From contig JABYQQ010000041.1 in assembly GCA_022605405.1 (NCBI GenBank), positions 1 through 64,000 of the forward strand: 64,000 nt of DNA. The letters are read 5' to 3'. The position numbers were made by a program, and so were the translations under genes. This document shows, in pieces, positions 22,001 through 29,966 of this stretch. The notes beneath the pieces are model-generated. The model ran no database searches. It had not been told where the DNA came from and saw nothing but the letters and a program-made list of their open reading frames with translations. The stretch's first letter is position 1; each line of letters starts with the position of its first letter. This DNA is from Earliella scabrosa (lineage: Eukaryota > Basidiomycota > Agaricomycetes > Polyporales > Polyporaceae).

Positions 22001-23113
22001 CTGGCTAATGCCCATACCTACTCTGGGCATCGTGCTTCACTCGCGCCGTACCGCCGTGCAATAGAAGTACCTATGGAGATGGGTGAAGCCAACGACATTT
22101 GGACTGAATTCATTCGCAGCCCGGCGGATGTGGACTCGCTCAATACTATGCGTCAAGCATGGATACGACTAGCCGGTGCCAACCAGTACTTGGCCACTCA
22201 GCTGCTACACGAGCGCAACCGTGCAGATAGTTTCCGGTCCCAGCTTGCATGGACTCGACGAGAGTTGGCACGTGCTCTACAACGCGAGAGTGACACGATC
22301 CATGCCGTATATCAGACTGCACTAGGTCGTGCTACAGTGCTCCAGGAGGTGAGAAGCCATATTACAATCCGCGAACAGATCATGCGCAACCCACTATCGT
22401 CTGAGTTGGATGATGACCTGTTCGAGGGTGATTACATGGATGATCCATCAATGGCTACAGCGGATCACGAGATGAACCGTGCGCTCCGACATGACTCATA
22501 TCCGCCTGCGTACCAGCCACGTGGACCGGCTATGCGTGCAATGACTGTGGTGCGTGCTCCACCTGCCGCTGCCACTGGTATAGCTACCCGAGCACGAGTT
22601 GGGCGCCGTCCACTTGTCCCAAGGATTGAGGACACCGGTCTCACTATGTTCCTACGTGTCAATGGCCTTGAAGCAATTGTCCTCTTCGACTCAGGAAGCA
22701 CCGGTGACTCGATCAGTCCCGAATTCGCTAGAGTTGCTGGTGTGCGCACCTTTGAGCTTGAGAACCCAACAGCTCTACAGCTGGGCTGTTCCGGTAGTCG
22801 ATCTCGCATCAATTTCGGTGCACAGGCAACCATATCTGTGGGCACCACAGCAATTGACACATACCTGGATGTGGTGAATCTCGACCGCTACGACATCGTA
22901 CTGGGAACACCATTCATGCGCCGTCTTGGGGTCCGCCTTGACTTTGCTCGCAGCCTCATTGAGATACAGGGACAGCGCTTCCATGCACTATCTCCATTAG
23001 ATGAGGAAGCAGGCGCCAACCGCCGTAAACACAGTCGACCAGTGGCGGCGAAACCGCCTGCCACGGCACCCGCAATACGTTCCATGCGGGCCGGTGCTGG
23101 TGGTCAAATGTGA
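19085..23113 (+). CDS. Gypsy Gag-protease polyprotein
   Basis: 1,342 residues. A charged N-terminal region with a predicted coiled coil (about residues 110-160) is followed by a retrotransposon Gag core (EVFISWLKALLRWMELT...FLSGPTREWYDE, about 475-560). A CCHC zinc knuckle CHNCKEYGHYANKC lies at about 768, and an aspartic protease with VLFDSGSTGD near 1200 and YDIVLGTPFMRRLGV after it. Gag packages element RNA and the protease matures the particle. The frame ends with TGA at 23111-23113, but the next 1,184 codons are open in the same frame, so Gag-Pol is probably made by stop-codon readthrough. The ATG sits 64 bases after the LTR. Confidence 0.92.
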   Translation: MSRSGNNKKKSRGGKNRYAQLQQVEPPDPDVQEVEDGLQEEDRAGAGIDMEATPTESQRTGRAERGSTPREDTQSPLTPIEEGGMGRASDDGQDASPQLKLGDGPSFVDEIGGLLDKADEQYNGLQSSVEELQSELAAKLDGLRRATRDQQSAIHEELRRIKQRYFGAGGGSERNTTPSQDRNAVPPPPRCDSQGVPGGDGRTGETTTSKPVLPLGRERAASRQSLSYGDPDDLGRRDRARDDPIERSKNLLFRKRDDDETSSAYFNRTCAQRRFLAREHYEDGVRERNHRAEQWWGRRMARRAPEPSDGDDSSFVSTDSSSVPARRNDILHRDRPPHMRDGHPQQDNVHRPAQVRRPAGHGPSSGNPGGPPSSPSSPEGSNVSAGPRDRPRSGQLHDNRDRQRLDPQASARRFTRSPTYLREAESTQLLNSWADPNVEYLERQLSLIRRMIRDRVDYEPELGNAMKNLKNIPVPGSYDGQDDSEVFISWLKALLRWMELTRTVGIDLDGARVSILGQFLSGPTREWYDETIDNSQVTGRIWVFEDAVCAMFKRFIHRSTARLAADNFHAVRYDKKTGVHGIWEQMVKWSLKMPQPPDDYTFNRRFVDALPEAIAVPMFQNRHVPIERTSPHLLKTIALDQEMSNMVVDEYRSAHRQQAPRESGTSAQRNTRSDLQRTGSAGTPNDRAQTSSRTTAQRERFRSRDRRDRAQEQSNPGGLQAFDANRMVRAPAPNPAAISRPNLSNAPAATQPNSAAATRGSNLSAIQCHNCKEYGHYANKCPKAGNPPQMRAARIAGDDSTLGDPSGGSMQVQDTRDITMGLASDPTHGDHEGDTDSDYSQFEGSQYESADNPSSDHDVVEAEQDRQVWFGMMRRVTAESDTDEVADDAQRPITIRPWVPRRFDWSQTPVYADFAGLPPRLETGIAQGETAALPLLEQDGDLLPAAVINEADSDDMPELVTVSDSPTDGVPSLANAHTYSGHRASLAPYRRAIEVPMEMGEANDIWTEFIRSPADVDSLNTMRQAWIRLAGANQYLATQLLHERNRADSFRSQLAWTRRELARALQRESDTIHAVYQTALGRATVLQEVRSHITIREQIMRNPLSSELDDDLFEGDYMDDPSMATADHEMNRALRHDSYPPAYQPRGPAMRAMTVVRAPPAAATGIATRARVGRRPLVPRIEDTGLTMFLRVNGLEAIVLFDSGSTGDSISPEFARVAGVRTFELENPTALQLGCSGSRSRINFGAQATISVGTTAIDTYLDVVNLDRYDIVLGTPFMRRLGVRLDFARSLIEIQGQRFHALSPLDEEAGANRRKHSRPVAAKPPATAPAIRSMRAGAGGQM

Positions 23114-23156
23114 CTAGCCGGCGGGACGCAGCATTCGGGAGTAGATGGTCGTCCCG
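23111..23156 (+). promoter_or_regulatory. Candidate stop-codon readthrough signal between gag and pol
   Basis: The stop and its 3' context read TGA CTA G. UGA-CUA(G) is the best-known high-readthrough context in eukaryotes. An 8-nt spacer (23114-23121) is followed by a perfect 7-bp stem, CGGGACG (122-128) with CGTCCCG (150-156), enclosing a 21-nt loop. UGA plus context plus spacer plus stem resembles the gammaretroviral gag-pol arrangement, although the trigger there is a pseudoknot. Gag and pol share one frame, so frameshifting is not needed. Confidence 0.75.
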
Positions 23157-26100
23157 ATGATACTGCTGCTACTCTGGGGACGTCGACCACGAAGAAGGCT
23201 ACACAAGAACGCATACAGAAAATTTCCCAGAAAATCCTACACGAATATGACGATCTCCTCCATCCTGTTCCACTGGTTCTCCCACCCTATCGTGAGGTGA
23301 ACCACTCTATACCCCTCATCGATGAGACGAAGCGATACACATATCGTCTCCCCAAGTGTCCCGAGGCTCTCAAGAGCCAGTTGCTTGAGAAAATCGAGCG
23401 ATATGTTCAGGCAGGCTGGTGGATCCCAGCCCAAGTCGACCAGGCTGCACCCCTTCTATGTGTGCTCAAGAAGGATGGTCGCCTTCGCACTGTAGTGGAT
23501 CTCCGGTTGCGCAACGACAACACAGTCAAGGACGTGACCCCCTTCCCTGATCAAGACCAAATCAGACATGACGTGGCACGAGCCAAGTACCGATCCAAGT
23601 TTGACATGTCCGATGCTTACGAACAGACACGAATTGAAGAGGGCGATGTCTGGAAAACAGCTTTTGCCACTGTCTATGGTACATTCCTCAGTCGTGTCAC
23701 CCAACAAGGTGACTGCAATGCTCCGTCCACTTTCCAGCGGCTCATGACACGCATTTTCCGCAAGAACATCGGAATCTTTGTGCATGTGTATCTGGACGAC
23801 ATCTTCATCTTCTCTGAGACTGTCGACGATCATGTTCGACATGTCCGTTGGTGCCTTGACAGGCTCAAGGAGAACAAGATGTACCTTAGCCGCAAGAAGT
23901 GTGACCTGTTCTCAAACCACATGGATTGCTTGGGTCACTTGGTGGACGACCGTGGCCTTCATGCAGATCTCGACAAGATGGCTCGGGTTCGCGACTGGCC
24001 AGTACCACGGAACTATCACGATGTCCAACGGTTCCTGGGGCTCGTACAGTATCTCGCTCACTTCATGCCAGATGTTACCACGTACACAAGCCCATTGTCA
24101 TCCATGACCAGGAACGGGCAATCCTTCCTTTGGCGTCCACTCCACCAGAAGTGCTTCGAGTCAATCAAGCTCATGGCATGTAGGACTCCTATTCTGAAGC
24201 CGATCGACCCGCGCTCGGAGGAGCCCATCTGGGTTATCACTGATGCTTCAACTACTGGTGTTGGTGCTGTATATGGGCAAGGCCCTAACTGGAAGAGTTG
24301 TCGCCCCGCGGGCTTCATGTCCAAGAAGTTCACTAGCGCCCAAAGCAACTACTTCACGTTTGAGGCTGAAGCCCTTGCTATCCTCGAAGCATTGCTGAAG
24401 TGGGAAGACAAGCTTATTGGCAACCACTTTACTATCGTCACTGATCACCGTGCGCTACGATTCCTTCGGGACAAGAAGAAGATTTCGCCCCGGCTCGAGC
24501 GCTGGCTTGAGTTCCTCAGTCGTTTTGACTATGCGATTGAGTATGTCAAGGGAGAGAGCAACAAAGTTGCAGACTCGCTGTCACGCTATTATGCAAGCGA
24601 ACCTGATGGCACCGAACATCCACTATATGACTTAGTTTCCGCGGATGTCCGGCTCGATCCCGAACACGACTCGCTGCCTGAGCGACGAGTTGCGGAACTT
24701 CGCATGAGTAGGGTCGCGAACGACATTGTGGAAGCGCGACATGTCGAAGCTGAGGAGATGCACAAGCACCTGCACCCACTGCATGAGCAATTGACATCTG
24801 GTCAAGACGAGAATCCACGTATGATTGACTCCCAATTGCAGTCTCCAAGCTTGCAGTCTACCATAGAGGGCGAGTTTGACCTCATGTCTGTTCTGAAGGC
24901 TGGTTATGCCGAGGATGCGCTTTGCCGCAAGTTAGTGGAGCACCCATCTCATCACGAGCGCTTTCGCATGCGAGATGGACTCATCGAGCACTTGGACAAT
25001 CGGAACCGCTGGGTTATTTGCATTCCTGATGTGCTGCGCACAGGACAGCGATTGGTGCAGATCATACTTGACCATGCTCATACTCTGATTGGCCACTTGG
25101 GCACATCCAAGACCAATGAGTATGTGCGCCGGTGGTTCTGGTGGCCTCGGATGGCACGGGATATCGAGAAGTACTGCGCTTCATGTGGAGTCTGTCAAAC
25201 GACCAAATCGTCAACACAACAGCCACAGGGTCTTCTTCACAATCTGCCTATACCTACTCGGCCATGGCAATCGATGTCCATGGACTTCGTTGGTCCCTTT
25301 CCTGACTGTGATGGGTTCGATTACCTCTGGGTCATTGTCTGTCGTATGACAGGCATGACACACCTGATACCAACGGTCACCACCATTCGTGCTTCGGAGC
25401 TGGCATGGTTGTTCCTCAAGGAGATTGTGCGTCTGCACGGGCTACCTGAATCCATTGTGTCCGACCGGGACTCCAAGTTCACATCCAAGTTCTGGCGTGA
25501 ACTGCATCGTCTTATGGGCGTCAAGCTACTTATGTCAACTGCATTCCATCCTGAGACTGATGGGACATCTGAGCGCATGATCCGCACTGTATCTCAGATC
25601 CTGCGTGCTTCCGTGCAGCCTGATCAGCGCGACTGGGCTCACCGCATCCCTATGACGGAGTTTGCCATTAACTCCAGTGTCAATGCATCTACGGGGTTTG
25701 CACCATTCGAATTGAATCATGGTTTTGTCCCCTCACTAGTGCGAGAACTGACCCGCGAGCCAGCGCTCCCAGGTGTGCGCGACTTTGCTCAACAAGCGCT
25801 GGATTATCTCCGAGAGGCACACGACCACATCATTGCTAGCAGGGTTGCTCAGACCCACCACGCCAACTCTTCCCGACGTGCGGAAAACACTCGAGAGACC
25901 CCTGATTTCCAGAAGGGTGGTCTGGCATACCTCTCGACGGCAAACTTGTCTCTCCCCAAGGGACGGGCTCGCAAGCTGATGCCTAAGTTCATCGGGCCAT
26001 ATCGCATTGCGCAGGCTGACCCGGCCTCGTCAACATACACGCTTGATCTTCCCCCGGATCTGCGTGCTCGTGGTGTCCACCCGAGGTTCCACGTATCTCG

Positions 26101-26668
26101 TCTGCGCCGGCATGAACCCAATGATTCCACCCTGTTTCCTGATCGATCTGTGGAGGTCTTCTATGATTTCGGTCAGGATCCGGACGATGAGTTATTAGTG
26201 AATGACATTGTCGCCCACGAGTGGAAGGGACGGTCGGTCAAATTTCTCGTCCAGTGGGACGATGGTGACGTGACATGGGAGCCCTGGACAACAGTCAAGG
26301 ATCTTGAAGCCATTGACCGCTATTTTGAGCTTCAAGCTGTCACTGACTGGCGCCAGTTGCCCAAAAATGGCGAATCGAAGTCACGCGAGTCTAAATCGAA
26401 GGCCGCACGGAAGAGCGCACGCAAGGGAGACGGGGCGGGAGGCCTGACACGCGCGCCGGTCACGCTTGGTCCAATTCCAGGTGGGACGTCACGCGGTGAC
26501 GCCACGCCCCAAGGGAATAGCGCCACACTCGCGCGCGAGCGAAGGCAACAGTTGACACCGCCACCGGCTTCTCCCGATTCCGATCGAGAGAAGCATCGGG
26601 AGGACGGGCCGCCGGAACTCAGTCGCGGGAAGCGCGTTAAGCGCCCCGCGCGGCCCCGGGCCTCGTAG
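23114..26668 (+). CDS. Gypsy Pol: RT, RNase H, integrase, chromodomain
   Basis: 1,184 codons open from directly after the gag stop to TAG at 26668. There is no ATG at a suitable start, which supports synthesis as a Gag-Pol fusion. Reverse transcriptase: LKKDGRLRTVVDLR, KFDMSDAYEQTRI and the catalytic YLDD near residue 226. RNase H: ITDASTTGVGAVY, TFEAEALAI, TDHRAL. Integrase: HHCC zinc region (HAHTLIGHLG...CASCGVCQ), then the DDE triad SMDFVGPF, VSDRDSKF and SERMIRT (about 722, 782, 818). The C-terminus has a chromodomain (VNDIVAHEWKGRSVKFLVQWDDGDVTWEPW, in parts, about 1025-1075), which directs insertion to marked chromatin. Confidence 0.93.
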   Translation, partial: LAGGTQHSGVDGRPDDTAATLGTSTTKKATQERIQKISQKILHEYDDLLHPVPLVLPPYREVNHSIPLIDETKRYTYRLPKCPEALKSQLLEKIERYVQAGWWIPAQVDQAAPLLCVLKKDGRLRTVVDLRLRNDNTVKDVTPFPDQDQIRHDVARAKYRSKFDMSDAYEQTRIEEGDVWKTAFATVYGTFLSRVTQQGDCNAPSTFQRLMTRIFRKNIGIFVHVYLDDIFIFSETVDDHVRHVRWCLDRLKENKMYLSRKKCDLFSNHMDCLGHLVDDRGLHADLDKMARVRDWPVPRNYHDVQRFLGLVQYLAHFMPDVTTYTSPLSSMTRNGQSFLWRPLHQKCFESIKLMACRTPILKPIDPRSEEPIWVITDASTTGVGAVYGQGPNWKSCRPAGFMSKKFTSAQSNYFTFEAEALAILEALLKWEDKLIGNHFTIVTDHRALRFLRDKKKISPRLERWLEFLSRFDYAIEYVKGESNKVADSLSRYYASEPDGTEHPLYDLVSADVRLDPEHDSLPERRVAELRMSRVANDIVEARHVEAEEMHKHLHPLHEQLTSGQDENPRMIDSQLQSPSLQSTIEGEFDLMSVLKAGYAEDALCRKLVEHPSHHERFRMRDGLIEHLDNRNRWVICIPDVLRTGQRLVQIILDHAHTLIGHLGTSKTNEYVRRWFWWPRMARDIEKYCASCGVCQTTKSSTQQPQGLLHNLPIPTRPWQSMSMDFVGPFPDCDGFDYLWVIVCRMTGMTHLIPTVTTIRASELAWLFLKEIVRLHGLPESIVSDRDSKFTSKFWRELHRLMGVKLLMSTAFHPETDGTSERMIRTVSQILRASVQPDQRDWAHRIPMTEFAINSSVNASTGFAPFELNHGFVPSLVRELTREPALPGVRDFAQQALDYLREAHDHIIASRVAQTHHANSSRRAENTRETPDFQKGGLAYLSTANLSLPKGRARKLMPKFIGPYRIAQADPASSTYTLDLPPDLRARGVHPRFHVSRLRRHEPNDSTLFPDRSVEVFYDFGQDPDDELLVNDIVAHEWKGRSVKFLVQWDDGDVTWEPWTTVKDLEAIDRYFELQAVTDWRQLPKNGESKSRESKSKAARKSARKGDGAGGLTRAPVTLGPIPGGTSRGDATPQGNSATLARERRQQLTPPPASPDSDREKHREDGPPELSRGKRVKRPARPRAS

Positions 26669-26680
26669 ATAGCCGGATCA

Positions 26681-26721
26681 GCAACTGTACAGTTGCATCC
26701 AGCCACCGCTGCGGGCAGCGG
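26681..26721 (+). other. Two adjacent hairpins after pol
   Basis: GCAACTGTACAGTTGC (26681-26696) is a perfect 16-bp palindrome. CCGCTGC-GG-GCAGCGG (26706-26721) is a 7-bp stem with a 2-nt loop. Both lie within 55 bases of the pol stop, before the third gene, and could act on RNA 3' processing, translation restart or packaging. That is inference. Confidence 0.6.
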
Positions 26722-26876
26722 TCTCACGGTCCTTCCTCATCACGGCGCGGCGCGCCCTGCCATCTCTCCCTCACTCTTTCATTACGTTTTCGCCTGTCGC
26801 TCTCGCCTACCACCCACGCTCGTTGCCCTCGGTCTTCCCACCCCCACGCTCGTTTCCACCCCCCCAGCATTCTCCC

Positions 26877-28688
26877 ATGGCCTACCCCTTCGAACCCCGC
26901 TACTCCGGCCGCATGGCCCCCGCCTTCGGCTCGCACCCTGGGCCGGCCGTCTATCAAGAGGATGACGAGTACGGCCTCGTCAACCACGGCCATCCCCTCA
27001 AGCGGCAGGCGCCCCGCGGCCGGAGCCTCTCGCGCTCCCCACCGCGCTTCCGGGACGACCGCACGGCGGGCTTGTCGTCTCGCGCCCCAGGACCACAAGG
27101 CCGCTCGTACACGCAGCCGCGCGGAGGCGGCAATGCTGGTAAGCGCGCCGCCCGCCCCTCCCACAGTCACTCGAGCGACCCCGCCCCACGCCCGCGCGCT
27201 GAGCAGCGCAAGCGTGTCAACATAGGCGGGGTGCGCTTTCCCCGCGAGGACACGCCCCCTGCTCCGGACCCCGACAGCTTGACCCCTGAGCACCTCGGTT
27301 ACAACCGGGGCTTTCAAGAGGGGGTCGAGCAGGGTGAACGCGACGCGGCGGACCGCATCGCCCGCGCTCTTCGGCTGTACGACGCCGAGAGGGAGGCCGC
27401 TGACACCCGCACAGCGAAGGCTGCGGAGGACCTCATCAAGGCGGAGCACGAGCTCCAGGGTCTCCGCGAGCAGCTCGCGCACGCGAACGCTCAGCGCGAC
27501 CACCTCCTTCGAGAGGCTGCGCTGCAATCCCGCGCTCACCTGGCCCCGCCGCCTCCGCCTCTCGACGCGGACGTGGTCATGCGTGACGAATCCCGCACGC
27601 TCGCCGCGTCCGTTCATGCCCCGCCGCCTGCCAGGCCTGCCCCGTCCACTACCGTGTCCATGAGTGACCTCAAGCCTCGCGCGGGCACGTCTGGAGGGGG
27701 GAGAGGGAAGGAGAAGGATATGAGTAGTACGCGTATGCCAGACACTACCCAGATTCCAAAGACAATTACGGTGCAGACGCTCCGGCTCGTCCCTGAGGAC
27801 AAGTTGGCTCGCGAGGACTACAAGAACATCATGGCGGTCATTGACGTGGGAGAGTTCCACGACTACCCTGAGACCGACACCGAAGTAGGGTGGTACGCAC
27901 GCCAAGCTCAGCACGGAATGGGAGAGCCGGCCGTAATCAAGCTCCAAGCGTGGCATTTCGCTGCCCGCGAACATGAATTGGCTGGACGGCAGCTCTCATC
28001 TGTCGAGGAGGCTATCCTCCAATGGGCGACCCCAGACTGGTACATCAACATCCAGCGCGATTTCGACTTCGATGCCCTCAGACCTCCGACGCCCGAGACA
28101 CCGTTCAACGGGTGGTACAACTGCCTGCGTGTCCAGAAGAATGTCCCCTTGCGCGGCTATCGCCGTCACGAGAATGGCCGGCCGGTCCTGCCGGTCCTCG
28201 AAGGACTATACCTTGTCACACGTCTTCTCGTTTCCAAGGAGAAGCACCAATTCCTCCGTAACAAGAAGATCGCACTGGACCAGTACGCTGCGATCTTCCA
28301 GAGCGGCGTCCACTACCAATCCCTGCTCGACAAATACACGCTCACCCCCGATGACTACTTTGGTGTGACTGGAACGGAGACGGCCGAATTTGGCGAAGAC
28401 ACGACCGAGGAACTGCTCGTCATTCACGCCTCAGACAGTGGTGTCCGGGCATGGGACGTCGAGATATCATTCAAACATTGGGCGACGGCAGCTTTGGAAG
28501 ATATCAAGCGAGAGGTTGCACGAGAGGCCGCTAAAAGGTTGGCAGCTCAGCCAGCCCGCGCTGAAGATGAGGCACCAACCGCAGCCTCCCGGCGCCCTCG
28601 CTCAACCTCAGCCCAGGCCCCGATCGATCCCGCCGCTATCCCACTCCCCGCGTCCCCCGCTCACACTGACGTCTCCATGGCGCAGTGA
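26877..28688 (+). CDS. Third gene of the gypsy element, unknown function
   Basis: 603 residues from an ATG in good context (CCCATGG), after a long pyrimidine-rich tract (about 26760-26876) that resembles a fungal transcription-start region. N-terminal 130 residues: proline-, arginine- and serine-rich (GRSLSRSPPRFRDD), probably disordered and possibly RNA-binding. Residues about 140-220: a charged alpha-helical, coiled-coil-like segment (GERDAADRIARALRLYDAER). From about 290: a folded-looking domain with many aromatics (WATPDWYINIQRDFDFDALR). There is no signal peptide, membrane segment or cysteine pattern, so it is not an envelope protein. I recognise no domain. It lies where vertebrate and insect gypsy elements carry env. 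Its GC-rich first half differs from the end of pol, suggesting capture from a host gene. Confidence 0.8.
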   Translation: MAYPFEPRYSGRMAPAFGSHPGPAVYQEDDEYGLVNHGHPLKRQAPRGRSLSRSPPRFRDDRTAGLSSRAPGPQGRSYTQPRGGGNAGKRAARPSHSHSSDPAPRPRAEQRKRVNIGGVRFPREDTPPAPDPDSLTPEHLGYNRGFQEGVEQGERDAADRIARALRLYDAEREAADTRTAKAAEDLIKAEHELQGLREQLAHANAQRDHLLREAALQSRAHLAPPPPPLDADVVMRDESRTLAASVHAPPPARPAPSTTVSMSDLKPRAGTSGGGRGKEKDMSSTRMPDTTQIPKTITVQTLRLVPEDKLAREDYKNIMAVIDVGEFHDYPETDTEVGWYARQAQHGMGEPAVIKLQAWHFAAREHELAGRQLSSVEEAILQWATPDWYINIQRDFDFDALRPPTPETPFNGWYNCLRVQKNVPLRGYRRHENGRPVLPVLEGLYLVTRLLVSKEKHQFLRNKKIALDQYAAIFQSGVHYQSLLDKYTLTPDDYFGVTGTETAEFGEDTTEELLVIHASDSGVRAWDVEISFKHWATAALEDIKREVAREAAKRLAAQPARAEDEAPTAASRRPRSTSAQAPIDPAAIPLPASPAHTDVSMAQ

Positions 28689-28852
28689 ACGTCGATTCAA
28701 CCTGTTACTCGGTCATGTTCGCACCACCCCGCTGCGGTCAATCGTGGTAATATACCCATACCCAATTATCGGTCGTCCCTCGTTACTTCTCAAACCTCGC
28801 CTTCAGTCCCAACTACCTACTTGTCTTATTTATCGGATCGCGTGCACGATCC

Positions 28853-28864
28853 AGAGGGGGAGGG
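28853..28864 (+). promoter_or_regulatory. Polypurine tract of gypsy element
   Basis: AGAGGGGGAGGG abuts the 3' LTR. It is the expected primer for plus-strand DNA synthesis. Confidence 0.85.
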
Positions 28865-29068
28865 TGTAATGGGTAGTAGTACAGACGCCGGCTCCGCCGG
28901 CTTAGCGGACTCTCAATTGTTCGGACTTTCCCGTAGTGTCGTGTTTCCCGGAGACCGTGCCTTCGACGGTCTCCATCGCTTTTACCTCCACTCCTGTACT
29001 CTGCTTTTCTGAGCTCATATACTCGGTTCTAAGCACTTCAGGCGTGACCTAAGGCGACACACTTTACA
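28865..29068 (+). repeat. Gypsy 3' LTR
   Basis: 204 bp, identical by eye to 18818-19021 and followed by the GTCTT duplication. Confidence 0.95.
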
Positions 29069-29073
29069 GTCTT
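29069..29073. repeat. Target-site duplication of gypsy element, right copy
   Basis: GTCTT, matching 18813-18817. It lies 61 bases beyond the stop codon of the membrane-protein gene that ends at 29134, so the element landed in that gene's probable 3' UTR. Confidence 0.9.
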
Positions 29074-29133
29074 CCCGTCGTCACGAATCACAAAGCAGTT
29101 TCAGAGAGTGATGTCACAGTATCTGCATCGCGA

Positions 29134-29966
29134 TCAATATCGAATCCTGTGGGCGCTGTATGAGTAATCAGAGGACAGTGGGGAGTCATTGCTTTTGAAT
29201 TGGTATGCGGGGGGTCGCACGAGTGGCGTCTCGTCGTGATCTCCGCCATAGCCGTACTGAGGTTCCTGGTACGCCCGCTCGTAGCCTCCCTTTTCTGTTG
29301 GCGGCGGTAGGCCACCGCCAGCCGACTCCGGTTCTGGTCCCTCCAAATCACGATTGCCGGAGATCTTGACGACGAGCGCCTTCTTCTTCTTCAGCTTGTA
29401 AGCAAGGATACCCGCCACGATGATCGCGATGACGAGAAGGACGGCGAGGACGACAATGACGATGATGAGGGCGCGCACGAGCGACGCGTTAGCCTTGTCA
29501 TCCTTCCCGCTGGAGTTCGCTGCGCCGGGTCTAGAAGATCCGGGCATTACGCTACTGGAAAGGGTGGGGGTGGCAAATTGGATTCCGTTTGTCGTTGTGT
29601 GGAATGGGCCAATGGATGGAGTAGAGAATGCTATACCCGTCTCTGCTGGTAGCAATCGAGTGTGCGACACAGGTTGTGCTATCCGTCTAGTAGTGGCGCG
29701 GCCTTGAAGATCGTGTAGTATCTCTGATTCATGACCATATCCCGTGAAACTGGGAGTGGCCTTTGGTGTAACGAAGACGGGTTGTCAGTGATGCATCCGT
29801 TCAGGTCACACAAAATGTGATTCACCTCGATGTCATATAGCAGAGGTTCTTCTAACGCTACGCCACTGTCCATCGATGCATATGGACTGCCCGCATCCTT
29901 CGGGATATGCACAGCGCATACTGTCGCATGGAGCCCAAAGAGAACAGTAGTCGCTCGAAAACGCAT
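29134..29966 (-). CDS. Single-pass membrane protein with Ser/Thr-rich ectodomain
   Basis: Exons 29966-29826 and 29760-29134 with a 65-bp intron (donor GTGAAT, branch-like CTGAC, acceptor AAAG) give 255 residues. Removing the intron joins ...LLYDIE to ATPSFTGYG in frame. Residues 1-19 are a plausible signal peptide. The ectodomain is rich in Ser, Thr and Pro and probably O-glycosylated. One hydrophobic helix (LIIVIVVLAVLLVIAIIVAG) is followed by KLKKKK, a stop-transfer signal, and a cytoplasmic tail with YGYGG and proline motifs. The layout resembles cell-wall sensor or mid2-like proteins, but the cysteine-rich WSC domain is absent, so I name no family. The gypsy 3' LTR ends 65 bp beyond its stop. 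Confidence 0.75.

Larger units (their letters stand above)
18818..29068 (+). mobile_element. Complete Ty3/gypsy chromovirus with a third gene
   Basis: 10,251 bp on the plus strand with identical 204-bp LTRs and a perfect GTCTT target duplication. Order: LTR, gag-protease (19085), single UGA, pol (RT, RNase H, integrase, chromodomain, to 26668), an additional open frame (26877-28688), a purine tract AGAGGGGGAGGG (28853-28864), LTR. Directly after the 5' LTR I see no clear match to a tRNA 3' end, so the primer is unclear and self-priming is possible. Identical LTRs and open frames throughout indicate recent transposition. Confidence 0.95.

Noticed and set aside
26724..27974. 416-codon open frame on the minus strand
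   Set aside because: Antisense to the gypsy third gene in GC-rich sequence; arginine/valine-rich shadow composition.
26877..28688. Env-like protein of the gypsy element
   Set aside because: The position suggests env, but there is no signal peptide, membrane anchor, furin-like site or cysteine pattern.
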